From Andrena cerasifolii (Eukaryota; Arthropoda; Insecta; Hymenoptera; Andrenidae), in NCBI RefSeq assembly GCF_050908995.1, contig NC_135121.1, positions 7,626,001 to 7,690,000 of the forward strand: a stretch of 64,000 nt of DNA, in the 5' to 3' direction. This document shows, piece after piece, positions 34,700-46,560 of the stretch (position 1 is the first letter of the stretch; every line of letters begins with the position of its first letter). The notes beneath the pieces were generated by a model. That model searched no databases and was not told the DNA's origin. It saw only the letters and a program-made list of their open reading frames with translations. The translations under genes were made by a program, and so were the position numbers.

Positions 34700-34996
34700 A
34701 TGATGGCCTACGGAGGAACCACCGTCGGGAACGGGGGCGCGATGGGACCTTCTTCCGGTGGCGCGGACGTTTTGGGATCTGCCGGCGATTACAGCCCGCA
34801 GGGGACACCGACGTCTCTCGCCGGCCACTCGGCAGGAGCCGTCGAGGCGAGCACCTATGGTCCTGGCACAGGACCAGCCAGCTACAGCCCCCAGGATAGC
34901 CCCGCGAGCTCCGCTGGCGGCGGCGGCGGTAGCGGCGGCAACGGGCAACTGCCGAGCTTCGGTTTCACCCAGGAACAGGTTGCCTGCGTTTGCGAG
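34700..34996 (+). CDS. so: sine oculis (Six1/2 homeobox), coding exon 1
   Basis: First coding exon of a Six1/2-class homeodomain transcription factor that acts in the nucleus. In insects sine oculis works with Eyes absent in eye and head development. The exon encodes a Gly/Ser/Pro-rich, probably disordered N-terminal region of about 86 residues, then the start of the Six domain (FGFTQEQVACVCE). I chose the tandem ATG at 34700 because an in-frame stop lies at 34616-34618 and no other ATG occurs between; a GTG at 34640 is unlikely in a eukaryote. The exon ends in phase 0 at a consensus donor (GAG|GTAAGT). The joined protein is 264 complete codons plus two bases before leaving exon 3. The C-terminal part is missing, so the gene is partial in this window. 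Identity as so rests on near-complete agreement of the Six domain and homeodomain with the family. Confidence 0.93.
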
Positions 34997-37323
34997 GTAA
35001 GTCTTTCCCTCATACGGTAATGGCTTGGTTGAAGAGTGTTCGTTTTCTGTGCTTTACTTCACACTGCCAGCTTCACGAGTACCCGAAAGTCCAGCGGGAT
35101 CTTCTAATATCTACTTCTAATCATGCCCCTCGACTGTCTGGAAATGGCCTTTCGAATTCCCCGCGTAATATCTTGTACGGCGAGAAACTTTCCAACAACC
35201 CGAAACTGTCCGAAATCACCCGAAGCGAAATTTTCGGTTGCTCGTAGATGTTGTCTGTTTGCAATAACTGATCAGTGTAGGGATGTTGATTTCTTGCGCG
35301 CGGTGCTGTCTGGCACGGTCCGACGGAAGGATACACGGCGACTTTTACGCAGCAGGTACTCGATTTAGGTAGCGCTACGCGGTACAGTTTGGAGATTTAT
35401 GTCGTTTCCTTGTGATCTCCGTGGACGGAGGAGCGATGTTTGCGGCATTGATAAAATTACACGCGAAGTACCACTTAACCTCTCAGCCGCCGCGGACGAG
35501 CGTCGGTGAGACACTTAGCAGTATCCTTAGGTTTAATTTATGCACCTTGCAACGGCATGACGAAATTGGCCCTGAAATTTTCTGCACGCCCCCGTGGGCA
35601 TGCATCGTGCTCAACATTGTACGTACAGCACCGCGCGCCAAGATTCACTTGCGTGTGTCACGCGGCTAATGGAGTTGATGCGTTTTTACTGCGTCCATAA
35701 ATTGTTTTGTGCGCGACGTTTACGCTCCCCGCGTCGAACTTCTCTGCGACGCGTGTGCCGGGATATGCTTTCTCGCGCCCAAAACACAATATTCCGGTCG
35801 CCGTCTCGGGGCCCGTCTCCGGGCCCGAGGTATTAAAATTCCGTTAGCTTCTCGCAAGAACGACGAGGAGAGAAGTAAAAATAGCAGAATGTTCAGCGCT
35901 TGAGAAGGAAGCTGATGGTATTTTGAAGATGCAAGCCGCCACAGGGAAGTAGACCTACTCGCGGGGAGCGTTTACATTTGCACACGTTTCCCATATACAC
36001 GCCACGCAATCGCATACGGCTAGACGTTTAACTCCTTGCCCACGTCACATGGATATTCCCCGTAATTTACGGCAGCGTTTCGCGTTTTCGATGGACTGCC
36101 GCGCGCCGTCGGAATGGAATCGTTTAACGGGTAATTACGCCCCGGTCATAATAAGGAGGCGTAGAACAGAGGGAGAGCGAGAGAAAGGAAACGTAGAAGG
36201 AGAAAAAGAGAGTGGCTCTGAAGCGTTTACGACCGCGTCTCCCAATAATTCAAGTTATCGTTTAAAAGCGCACCGCGCGCCTGACGTTTACAGTCATTAG
36301 ACAATCAGGCTTATCAAGTGGCACGTTGCGTCTCCCTGAATCTAAAAAATCCTCCGGCTGACTCCGCTGGGTGTCGCTTTAACAAACACCCGTGGCGCGC
36401 GTGTAGCGTTTAATTCGCAATTATCCCGTGAGACGTGGGCGCTAGTTGTCTTGTATCATAATGTATGGATCGAAATGACCGTCGACTAGGCACGTTCGTG
36501 AAAGAAGGCGCGTTTATCTGTGCTCTTTTTGCGCTCGCCGTTGTGCCACCTGTCTTCGACACCGTCGATGACGAATCCGAAACGACATCGAACGGAATGA
36601 TCCTCTCGTAGTCGGGCGCACGATGGGACGGGACGAATCGTTTTGCGGTTCGCTCGTCCCGCTTGATTTGTCGCGTCGGGCCGTCGAATGGCTCTCGCGC
36701 GTGCACCCGTCGTCAAGGACCCCCGTGATCGCGATCTGTCGTCCATTTCTCCTCGGTGCTGTGGACGCGCGGCTCGTTTCTCATTATACCCGACGATTTC
36801 TCGCTGGTCGTGATTAATCGCTCGTCAGAGGGGACAGCGGAGGAGCGCGCGAGAGCTAGACGGCAGCCGGCGACGCGAATGAAGAAGCAATCGTGGCAGG
36901 TGCGCGAGACTTGTACCACCTAATGGCGGCTCGTCATCGGTAATTTCGGCGTAATGATTGATCGGGGAGTCGATCGTGTTTCGCCGCGGCTTCGATCGAG
37001 CCCTGTCTCGCGCCTTAATAGGAATTTAATGTTACTTCTTCTTTCCTCTTTTTTTTTTTTCTTTCTTCTCTTTTAACTCGATCGTGCTACAAGCCTCGCG
37101 TCGATGGTAAACGCATCGAGGCTCGTGGAAGGAGTACAGTTTCTTTTCCGTTAGAGTGCGCCATTCGCGTGCGACGATAGGGTAACGAGACAATTAGTCC
37201 GGGTATTGAAAATGGAAGATATACAAGATACACTAGAATAAGAGGAGACCGGGATGAGTTCTGCCGACTAACAGTGTGCCCCCCCTGTCTATCGTCTTCA
37301 AGGCGATGGTGTCGTCTGTCCAG
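34997..37323 (+). other. so: so intron 1
   Basis: A 2.3 kb intron with consensus GTAAGT donor and CAG acceptor. No open frame in it resembles a protein, and no obvious transposon was seen. It contains GA-rich and T-rich simple stretches (about 36170-36215 and 37040-37075). Being free of repeats, it is a reasonable place to look for conserved enhancers. Confidence 0.8.
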
Positions 37324-37585
37324 GTTCTCCAGCAGGCAGGCTCCGTGGAGAGGCTCGGCAGGTTCCTGTGGTCCCTGCCAGCTTGTACCAGGCTGCACCG
37401 GCACGAGAGCGTACTGAAAGCGAAGGCGATCGTCGCCTTCCATCGGGGCCACTTCAAGGAACTGTACAGGATCCTCGAGAGCCACACGTTCGGCCCGCAC
37501 AATCACCAGAAACTACAGGCCCTCTGGCTCAAGGCCCATTATATCGAGTCCGAGAGACTGAGGGGAAGGCCCCTTGGCGCAGTCG
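37324..37585 (+). CDS. so: sine oculis coding exon 2 (Six domain)
   Basis: This exon encodes about 87 residues, protein positions 100-186, which is most of the Six domain. That domain binds the co-activator Eyes absent and helps DNA binding. Family signatures are visible: [41 protein letters not shown] and RGRPLGAVG. The acceptor is GTCTGTCCAG|GTT at 37323/37324, in phase 0 with exon 1. The donor is GTCG|GTTAGT at 37585/37586, which leaves one base of a Gly codon (phase 1). Substitutions relative to fly so, such as the segment around [10 protein letters not shown], fall in the variable middle of the domain. Confidence 0.95.
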
Positions 37586-37862
37586 GTTAGTATCATACAT
37601 TTTGGATATCCCGTATAATCAAGGGAAACCATCGTTTCCTATGTTACCGGCGGACTCGTTCATTCTCTACTGCGATCTAAATTCAAAGTGTGTTGTTACA
37701 CAGGGTGATAGACGTTTTCGGGGTTGACAAGCTACCTGACTCACCCTCTATAATGAAGCATAGGTGAAAGTGTTCTCTCTTCGAAATCATTGGGTGTATT
37801 CAATGAAATTTAACTTTCGGCAAGGTTTTTGACGCTTCAAAGGCTCTGCGTGATACATACTC

Positions 37863-38150
37863 AGGTGAATGTCCCAATTTTTTATCATTTCGTATTTTTC
37901 TTATTATTATATGCGTTACGTTCGTACTATAGTTGCAACAAAACAATTCTAAACATTTAGAGCATTATATATTTAATTACAAATCACTAATAGTTAAGCA
38001 TCTTGAAATATCTTAAATAGTGCTTGAATTGGTTGATTTATTATTAAAGATTTAATCAATTACTCCGCAAATTTTCATCACAAACAAATGTTTTACACCT
38101 TCTTTATGACGAGTTACCTCTTAAATGAGCAGAAATTGGAACATTCACCT
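37863..38150. mobile_element. Non-autonomous pogo-type derivative in so intron 2
   Basis: Starts AGGTGAATGTCCCAAT and ends ATTGGAACATTCACCT, an imperfect terminal inverted repeat. Its right arm, read on the minus strand, matches about 130 bp of the left end of the transposase-bearing copy at 42506 (TTTCTGCTCATTTAAGAGG and onward). It is therefore an internal-deletion derivative of the same family in opposite orientation. Confidence 0.65.
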
Positions 38151-38451
38151 TTGTAACGCAATCACGTTCGCCGCGTTAGCGAGTGTTCCTTCTGACCTCA
38201 AGCGTTGCGTTGCTAACGCAGGATCTTTTGAATTTCCGCTGGTACAGTTATGATTGTTAGTGGAAGCAGGTGTGTACAGTAAGAGCAATTAATTAGCAGT
38301 GGTAAAACAGAGTTGCCTTTGATTTAGTGGTATAACAGTCGAATAGTCTATTTGTGTGCCGTGTAACTGGAGTAACAGGCGTTGGCGGCGAAATGATATA
38401 CAGACGGCGAGAATATTTCTAGGTTAAGTACGTAACGTAGCTTTCATCCCC

Positions 38452-39163
38452 ACGTACATGTAAGTACTATTACCCGGCCGAAAGAAGATCCCCAAGAGGC
38501 GGGCTCGGGCGATACAGTCCGTCGCTATGACGATTGGTCGAATCACCTATTTGGGCACACTTTTAATGACGCGGCACACGTATTTTGGTTATTGGCTGAA
38601 GTAGGCACATACATTGTCGCACCGCGCGACGAAGAGAGCGAACAAAACCCATCGAGATCGAGTGGAATAGAGCGATCGATCTGACCGACAAGCGTCAAAG
38701 CAATAGCGTAGGCATCTCAGACGGTTAACCATTAATATATAATAACATAAAAATTTCCTTATTTTTCAAACAATCTGTGCGACATTGCGTTTGGGCTTAT
38801 TTTAATCAGAAAAATTTAACCAAACCAATGATAATACTTTCCTGAATATATTGTGAAAAATAAGGAAATTTTTATGTTATTATATATTAATGGTTAACCC
38901 CGTCTGAGATGCCTACGCTATTGCTTTGGCGCTCGTCGGTCAGATCGCTCTATTCCACCCGATCTCGATGTGTTTTGTTCGCTCTCTTCGTCGCGCGGTG
39001 CGACAATGTATGTGCCTACTTCAGCCAATAACCAAAATACGTGTGCCGCGTCATTAAAAGTGTGCCCAAATAGGTGATTCGACCAATCGTCATAGCGACG
39101 GACTGTATCGCCCGAGCCCGCCTCTTGGGGATCTTCTTTCGGCCGAGTAACAGTACGTATGTA
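38452..39163. mobile_element. Large foldback in so intron 2
   Basis: Two arms of roughly 300-330 bp are nearly exact inverted copies around a spacer of about 80-90 bp. Examples present in both arms: GGCCGAAAGAAGATCCCCAA, CGCTATGACGATTGGTCGA, GTAGGCATCTCAGACGG (right arm CGTCTGAGATGCCTACG), and ATTTCCTTATTTTTCA next to the spacer. No transposase frame and no clear target duplication. The arms are GC-moderate and well conserved, suggesting recent origin or ongoing homogenisation. Confidence 0.85.
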
Positions 39164-40312
39164 GTATTTAGTTGACCCTTCATCGTTTAAAATAATCGAT
39201 CGTCCAATTGTTTTAACCATCGTACCGCATTCGCACGGTAGATCCCCCGTTCAGTGGATACAAAGGGATAATCGATTTTTAATTAATTCGCCGCTGTAGC
39301 TAGCTTCCCTTGCGATCAACGCGACATACGTCCAGCATACTGCTCCGCTCATTCCTCTCTCAAGTATCATCATAGATTCCATTTATAGACGCATCCATGA
39401 CTCGTTGCTTTCCTCTTCTAGACTCCACGCTATCAATCGCGGCGATTGGCAATAGGAAGATCAAGAATACACTCTAGTCGCGGAGCATTTCTGGGCCCAT
39501 CCGAGCCATCAGCGATAGTAACGGCGAGCTTCGCGAAGGAATAATCGCTGCGGTGCCGTAATTTCGCGCGGAGCCTGCCAGTTTTATTTCTGTCGCGTGT
39601 TGTAAACAGGAGGACGGCGAGTTTAACGAGCTGACATTCTAATTAGATCTTTCCATTTACTTTTGCGAACCAATTCCTGTCATCCGATCTCTCGCGCGCT
39701 CTAAAACCAGACAGCGCGGAGAGAGAGAGGGGCCGTCGCTTGACGAGCCTCGAAGATTTCCTGTCGCTTTTTAAACGAGCCGCCCAGCGCCCGGGAAACT
39801 GTACCGCGCGACAGCTCCTCTGTTCCTCGAGGTCCTCTAGAAGCTGTATGCACCGAAAACATTTTATGCCGGTCAGCAGCGGCGCAGATCCAATTCCCCG
39901 CGATTTTCATTTATCATTCCCTGTTTTTCCGTACGCCCCGTTGCGTCGCAATCCACATTTACACGGGGATCGACAGCTGGTTCGCCGGAGGGCTGCGTGA
40001 AACAATGCACGCGTGTTCTGCGGCGCGATCGAACGACAGAAATAAAATCGTGTCTGTTCTCGCGTGCAGCGTGTTGCGCCGGTTTCAAAAATACCGCGCC
40101 GTAATTTAGAACCTCGGTGTCTTTAACGCGACCAGCGAGCCCACCCTTGACGCGTTTGTTTGTAATTAATGGTAGCGTAGGCTTTCCTTGCCAAGCAACA
40201 ACTGTTCGTTAAAGGAATGGCGGGTAGTATTCGTGGATAGCGTTGGGAGTAGACGCGTTAGGCTTTCGCTCGGTGAAATTAAGGATCATTCGAGCGCAAC
40301 GCGTGTTCTTAA

Positions 40313-40858
<546 letters not shown>

Positions 40859-41745
40859 TGAAACTATGCTCCTGATCGTTCCCAGTACTTTTATCTAGAA
40901 ATATTTAGGTGAGGCGTATTCGCGCGCACTGATTCTCCAGAACGACGCGTTTAGGTAGAGACAGTACAATTCTGCTCGGTAGCTGCGAAGGCAGCGCTAT
41001 GGGAGCTGTTACATAAGCATTTGCAATAACCGAATATAGCAGCAGACGCGTCTGCTTGTTTTGAAGCACGCAGGCCCTGAGAAACGCGGATGGTGATATA
41101 ATAAGCATCGTTACAATAATATCCCCCCGGTGTTTCGTCACAGCATCGAAGGGGATGTTCGCGCACAGGTGTATACATATATTTTTTCGCGGGTGGCCTT
41201 GTTGGAAGTTAATCGACGGTAGACGAGCTGATATCCGTGGAATTCGCGGAGGGCGCAGGCGTAGGAGTTTCGTGTTGTTTGGAAGGTCGTTGCTCTATAT
41301 CCGATTTTAGAAACGACCGAGCAAACTCGAAGACGGCCTCATAACTGCCTCGTAACGTAGCGCTGCGTGTCTCTCGCTTTCACGTGATCCGCCTTTCCTC
41401 TTAGCACGCCACTGCCATCCGCGAAAGCCATAGCAAGGAAGCAACATCCTTCTATCCGTGATCTTGGCTAATCCCTGCAAACTCAATTGTCCTGAGATCG
41501 ATCCTTCTACCTGTTACAGAAGTTATCCTTAATTTTGGATAGCGACGAAGTCGAATTGGACGGCTGGCAACCGAGCATATTTTAGAATTACTTTCTCCCC
41601 CGTCCCTCTTCTTGACTACGCCTAAGCGATCCTCTAGGGTAGAACTATACAATACGCCCCGTATTTGACAAAACTCCCCACCATTATTTTACGCACACAA
41701 ACCCAGGATGCATCGACGCGATCGTCGGATTCGAACTTGCTTTCA

Positions 41746-42179
41746 CAAGGAAAGATCCCGAAACTGGAAATTCAAAAAATACCTGAGACTTTGGGAGTAT
41801 GTAGGGGATTTCCTCCTGATTATAACGCAATTTTTGTTTGCTGCCCAAATTCACTCGAAAGGGGTGAAATTAACCCCTGGAAATTCGGCTATTTTCCGAT
41901 TTTGTGTTATAACTCGCGAACTGTAAGAGATAGGAAAAAAGTTTCTAGACAAAAGTTACTTCTTTTAATTAGATATATTATTTGGTAAAAAAATTATTTT
42001 ACAGTTCATGAGTTGTCACACAAAATTGGAAAATAACCGGATTTTCAGGGGTCCAATTACACCCCATTAGATTGCACTTTGGCAGCAAACAAAAATTGCG
42101 TACTAATCAGGGTGAAATTCTCTACATATTCGCAAAGGTGCAGAATTTTTTGAATTTCCGTGTTCAGGGTGTTCCCTTG
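41746..42179. mobile_element. MITE family with CAAGGGAAGAT ends and 3-bp duplication, copy 2
   Basis: Ends are CAAGGAAAGATCCCGAA and, inverted, CAAGGGAACACCCTGAA. Flanking TCA occurs on both sides (41743-41745, 42180-42182). Long inverted arms contain ACGCAATTTTTGTTTGCTGC in one arm and its complement in the other. Same family as 9968-10293. Confidence 0.75.
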
Positions 42180-42505
42180 TCAGTCGGCCACAACTGCCGC
42201 AATAAAAATACGAGCAAATATTACGGTTTTTAAAGAAATATACAAGAATTTATATTTTCGGATAATTTGCGGTGAGTAGTATGTGAGGAATTCAATTTTC
42301 TAAATCACTATTGTTTTTTCGATAAATTCACACATATATTTGGAAAGTAGGCAGACTAATCTCTTTAAATCGTTATTGCTCAAACCTTTTTCACTGCGTT
42401 GTTGCTAAATGGAAGCCGGGGCGTTTTATACTCCAGAATTTACACTGTGCCCCAGCAAAGAATTTACAATACGCCCCATCTCAGAATCATATTTTTCACG
42501 AGTAA

Positions 42506-42910
42506 GGTGAATGTCCCAATTTCTGCTCATTTAAGAGGTTACTCGTCAAAAAGAAGGTGTAAAAAATTTGTTTGCGATGAAAATTTGCAGAGTAATTGAT
42601 TAATTCTTTAATAATAAATCAACCAGTCGAAAACTATTTAAGAGTTTATAACATGCCATCAAGGACCCTAAGAAGACACGTACAAACAGCAATGTCTAAC
42701 ATTCCTTTAGGTCGTTCTCCGACTTTGAATATAGAACACAAGAAATTAATAGTGGAACATATAAAAAAATTAGAAACAGTCGGCTTTGCTGCTGATCGTA
42801 AAGATATGAGAGAAATGGCGTATCAATTTGCGGAAAAACTCAACATAAAACAAGATTGTTTTATTTTTGTTAACAATATCTTTTACATTATATATTCTAC
42901 AACATTTTGA
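42506..42910 (+). pseudogene. Pogo/Tigger-like transposase N-terminal fragment
   Basis: The fragment begins with an AGGTGAATGTCCCAATT terminus and contains an open frame (coding part from the ATG at 42653). It shows a pipsqueak/CENP-B-type helix-turn-helix: YNMPSRTLRRHV, then LGRSPTLNIEHKKLIVEHIK and DRKDMREMAYQFAEKLNI. This is the DNA-binding half of pogo-family transposases. The DDE catalytic half is missing; the frame stops at 42908-42910 in AT-rich sequence, so the element is truncated and inactive. A deletion derivative with the same end lies at 37863-38150. Confidence 0.7.
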
Positions 42911-42944
42911 TAAAAATAATAAAAAGTAATTACTTATTTATGTC

Positions 42945-43003
42945 GGGGCGTTTTGTAACATAGGTGGGGCGTTTTATCTGACGACTGTGTTACAAAACGC
43001 CCC
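42945..43003. repeat. GGGGCGTTTTGTAACA inverted repeat
   Basis: A perfect 16-bp inverted repeat (42945-42960 and 42988-43003) encloses a 27-nt spacer that contains a third GGGGCGTTTTAT. Related GGGGCG/CGCCCC motifs next to TTTTAT or ATAC recur at about 41656, 42417 and 42472. They look like termini of an unclassified transposon broken up by later insertions. Confidence 0.5.
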
Positions 43004-43009
43004 TCGTAA

Positions 43010-46000
43010 AGTTCAGTAAAATGATTATATACAGTTATCTCCAGTTATGTTTTTTTCACAATTTCGCTGTAGTTGTGAAGAGTAACGAACACTTAATGTG
43101 TTTACACAACAAATTTAAAAAATTATAAAAAAATATTAGTTTTATAGACGTTTCTTTAAAAGTGGAACGTATCGTATAGCTTTACCCCACTCGCTTTGTA
43201 TATTTATAATTCTTAGTTCAGAGTAATTGACCAAAAAAACTCGTCAGTCGTCTTAGAGTTGAACGAAGTGCTCTTCCTTTTCGCCTTCACTTACCCAACC
43301 TCGAAACGAGAGAAACTAGCAGCCATTTACTCCTACGACACGAGGAGAAGCACGGCACTTCTTATCTATGAGTCCCCGTTTTAACGCCGCGCGATAGAGG
43401 CGAGCGATTCGACGATGGTGATCCTAGAATCGTCGGGGATACCATAAATATACGAAGGAGAGGAGAGAGAAAAAAAGAAGTCAGCACGGTCCCCCCGATT
43501 TGGGTGAATCCATCGATGCGAATCGGTGGCCAGGATAGACGGGCGCTTCACGTCGACGAGAATTTCGCGAGGGAGGAAGTGGGAAGCACCACCGTGGCGA
43601 GGCCCAGTCCGGTATACAGCCGTGTCACGCCACGGGGAACGTATCGAATTTCTTATGGCTTCTGTGTATTCCCATGAACGGAGACAGAAGGTCAGAGAGA
43701 GGAACAGAGCGAGCGGGAGAGAGAGAGAGAGAGAGAGTGAGGGTGGGAGGGTGGCCGCGGTGGTGGCTCCTATAGTCCTATCCGATGGCTTTGGGGGTAT
43801 CGTGGATACGCATGGCATCATTCGCGGCATATTAATTACAGGAAATCCCACAAAGCATTCATACCACCCTCCCTCTGCGCAATTCGTTCTTCACCACCCC
43901 CTCCGTTACTGAAACATTGAACGGGGTTCGATCGCGCAGCGCTCCTGTTGCCTCGATCGCAACGTTACAGATTCGATTTATTTTCATGAGCAGAGCGCGA
44001 GGGACTACATTTTAAAATGCCGTCGGTGATTGGTGTACGGTGAACCTTCAAGCGCGCTTCCTCGTAGCCAGCGCGAGCAGCTCCGCTCCGCGCAAGCTGT
44101 TGTAAATTAAAGCTGGATCACGCGTGCAGGGGCGGAAACGTCGGTGGTATCCGGCCCCAGGGGACTGGGGCGTCTCGTGGGCGTCCAAGTCCCCGGCAAA
44201 AAACCACTCGGAACTCTGGGATGCAACGTGTGCATTCTCCCTCGGGAGCCCTTATCGAACGATTAAACGGCCCCCGATTAGGCGCGATACGCGTAACGCA
44301 CAGACGCAGAACAGACGATTTATTCAAGGGTTCGCGTGACTGCCGAGCTTCTGCTTCGGAAGGCAATAACCTTCGACCAGTTCGGCTATCTGGGTTTCGC
44401 GAAAACTGATCTTCTATCGCTCTCAAAGTTCGACGACCTTGGAGCGTTTAGCAGACTTCGGTGAGCATCGTTGGGGGTAATTATCGGGGAACTCACAGTG
44501 GGACAGGGGAATGTTGACACTTAGCTACGGATTAAAAAGTGATACCGCTACCTAAAAATCTGGGGTTACTTTAAATCTTATAGCACCCCCCCTCTGTAGG
44601 TACATACTTCTTCGTCGATAGTTAAGTTCTCCAGCAAGTGGCTCAAACGTTGTTGCGTACCTAATATAAATTGCATATCTTTTCTGTTGGAATATTGCTT
44701 TTTTAGATCGTTCCGTGTAAAGAGAAACAACTGTGCCACCATTTTCTCGCCTTCTCGCTGCGACCTCGCGAGCTCCAGACATCCGAGCGCGCTTGGAATT
44801 GCGTAGAACAAAAGAGGTGTTGCAGATAACGAGTAGACGGCGCCGACCCGAAATCTCGCAATCAGCATCTTCCCGCGTTATCATCCGTTCGCGCGTTCCT
44901 CCAGTTCGCGCGCACGTTCGGTCACCGGACACCGTTTCGCCCCTCGACGGCCGAGCGGACGATTTTCTGCCATCGACAGCACCGCCGAGAAAGCGATGAC
45001 GACTCGAGGGAGGCAACGATAGCTTTCTGTTCCGAGGTAGACTCCCTCGAAACACCGTCTTCGTTCTCCTTCGCCTCTCACAATTTCTTGTCTCGTCCAA
45101 GCTTTCTCCAGGCTTCTTGTTTCTTGGGTTAATGGGGGGTGTAAGACATCTCGCGTGAGGTGCACCGCGCCATTTTGTACCTCGTCACGTGGGAATGAAT
45201 AAATCTAGGGCGTGTATTAAAATGAAATCACGACTAGTGGAAAGTGGGGGTTTATTGGGTGATTTACGAAGTTCATTTTGAAGTGGAGCATAGTTTTGTT
45301 GATGGACGCCTTTCTGTGATGAGAATTTCATTGTTAGAATTGTAAGGAACTTCTGCTTTAGCTTCGTTGCGCAAAATTTATTGGAAGTTGTAAGGCGTTT
45401 ATTGTGATTGGCTGTAGCTGCTATTTTCGTTTCGCTGTGTAATAATTGTGAAGCTATTGCCGCCGGTCGATGGTGAAGAGAGGCGGTGCGCGCTGTTCTC
45501 GCGCAGGGCAGCAAGTTTATCTGATAAAGACTACATAGAAGGCACCGCGAAACATAAACATGCAGCGCGGATCGGGCTGCTTAGACACGACGGTAAGCAA
45601 TTCTTATCGCCACGCACCGCTGCGAGCTTTGGTTCCTTCTTCTTTTCTTACCCCGCTTCGACCGTACTTTCGGTGAGCGCACGTGTGACTCATTAATTCC
45701 GCGAAATGCCTACCTCCGCGCTCTGTATTTTCATTCCGGCGAATTTATCGCCGAGCCGCGATCAAGGTTACATTCCGAGGGTCGTGTCCCGCGATTTCCA
45801 AAGAATCTGCTCATTCAAACTGAGGAATTCGAGGGAAATTTGAAGGTGCAATGCAGTTTTTCACTTGCAAAAAATTGTAAAAAAGAATTCGCAGCAGGAG
45901 AGTTCCTCGGGTCCAATTCTGAGGTGATAGCGGGGGGTTAGATTAGATTCGAAAGCTCGAGATTTTAGTGTTCTCTATTCCTAGGTATCCGAAAATTTCA

Positions 46001-46060
46001 ACTTCAAGTATTTCCAGGATCTCAAATTCTAATACTCTCAATATCCTAAAGATCCAAATT
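43010..46060. other. Non-coding, so intron 3
   Basis: Contains a GA microsatellite and GC-moderate sequence (43400-45100) with overlapping chance frames on both strands. No exon or element recognised. Conserved enhancers are possible but cannot be seen from one sequence. Confidence 0.4.
43707..43740 (+). repeat. (GA)n microsatellite
   Basis: GA-rich run with a pure core of about 20 bp, in so intron 3. Confidence 0.85.
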
Positions 46061-46065
46061 CCAGT

Positions 46066-46485
46066 ACTCCCTGCTCTGCAATCCTTGAACATCTCCACCC
46101 TCGAAGACCGCAGACAGATTGCTGATATGGTTTTTTTGTACAAAGTCATGAATGATTTGGTAAACTGTTCGGACCTAATTGAGTTAATTAGTTTGAATGC
46201 CCCGGAGAGGCACTTGCGGAAAAAACCTCTTTTCGCCCATAAACTGCCGTTGTACTCTTACTACACAATTGACCCTATTAATAGGGCTATGCGGTACGCT
46301 AATCAGCAGTTTAATGAGTTGGATCCCTTCATAGGCTCGCTCAGCTCTTTTCGCGCGAGATTATTTAGTCATTTAGCAAATTCACGTGTGGTTAATTAAT
46401 GAATTAATTAATATTTACTTATGTTCTAGACGCTATAGGCTCTGTCTTATGTATATATCTCGTATATTAAGGGATTTCCCCTTAA

Positions 46486-46525
<40 letters not shown>

Positions 46526-46560
46526 CATAATAATAATAATCATAATAATAATAATAATAT
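46066..46560 (+). mobile_element. 5'-truncated non-LTR retrotransposon (LINE) 3' end with (AAT)n tail
   Basis: An open frame to the stop at 46397-46399 carries the C-terminal end of a LINE reverse transcriptase polyprotein. Segments include LEDRRQIADMVFLYKVMND, LISLNAPERHLR, DPINRAMRYANQQFNELD and FRARLFSHL. This is the typical region after the RT domain in jockey/I-type elements of arthropods. A short 3' UTR follows, then (AAT)n at 46485-46559, a typical 3' tail. Flanks on both sides are a similar C/A/T-rich irregular repeat (TCCCAAATTC-like), which shows the insertion site. The catalytic RT and endonuclease domains are absent, so the copy is dead. Confidence 0.8.
46485..46559 (+). repeat. 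(AAT)n microsatellite
   Basis: About 25 units of AAT/ATA with a few CAT interruptions. It forms the 3' tail of the truncated LINE. Confidence 0.9.
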
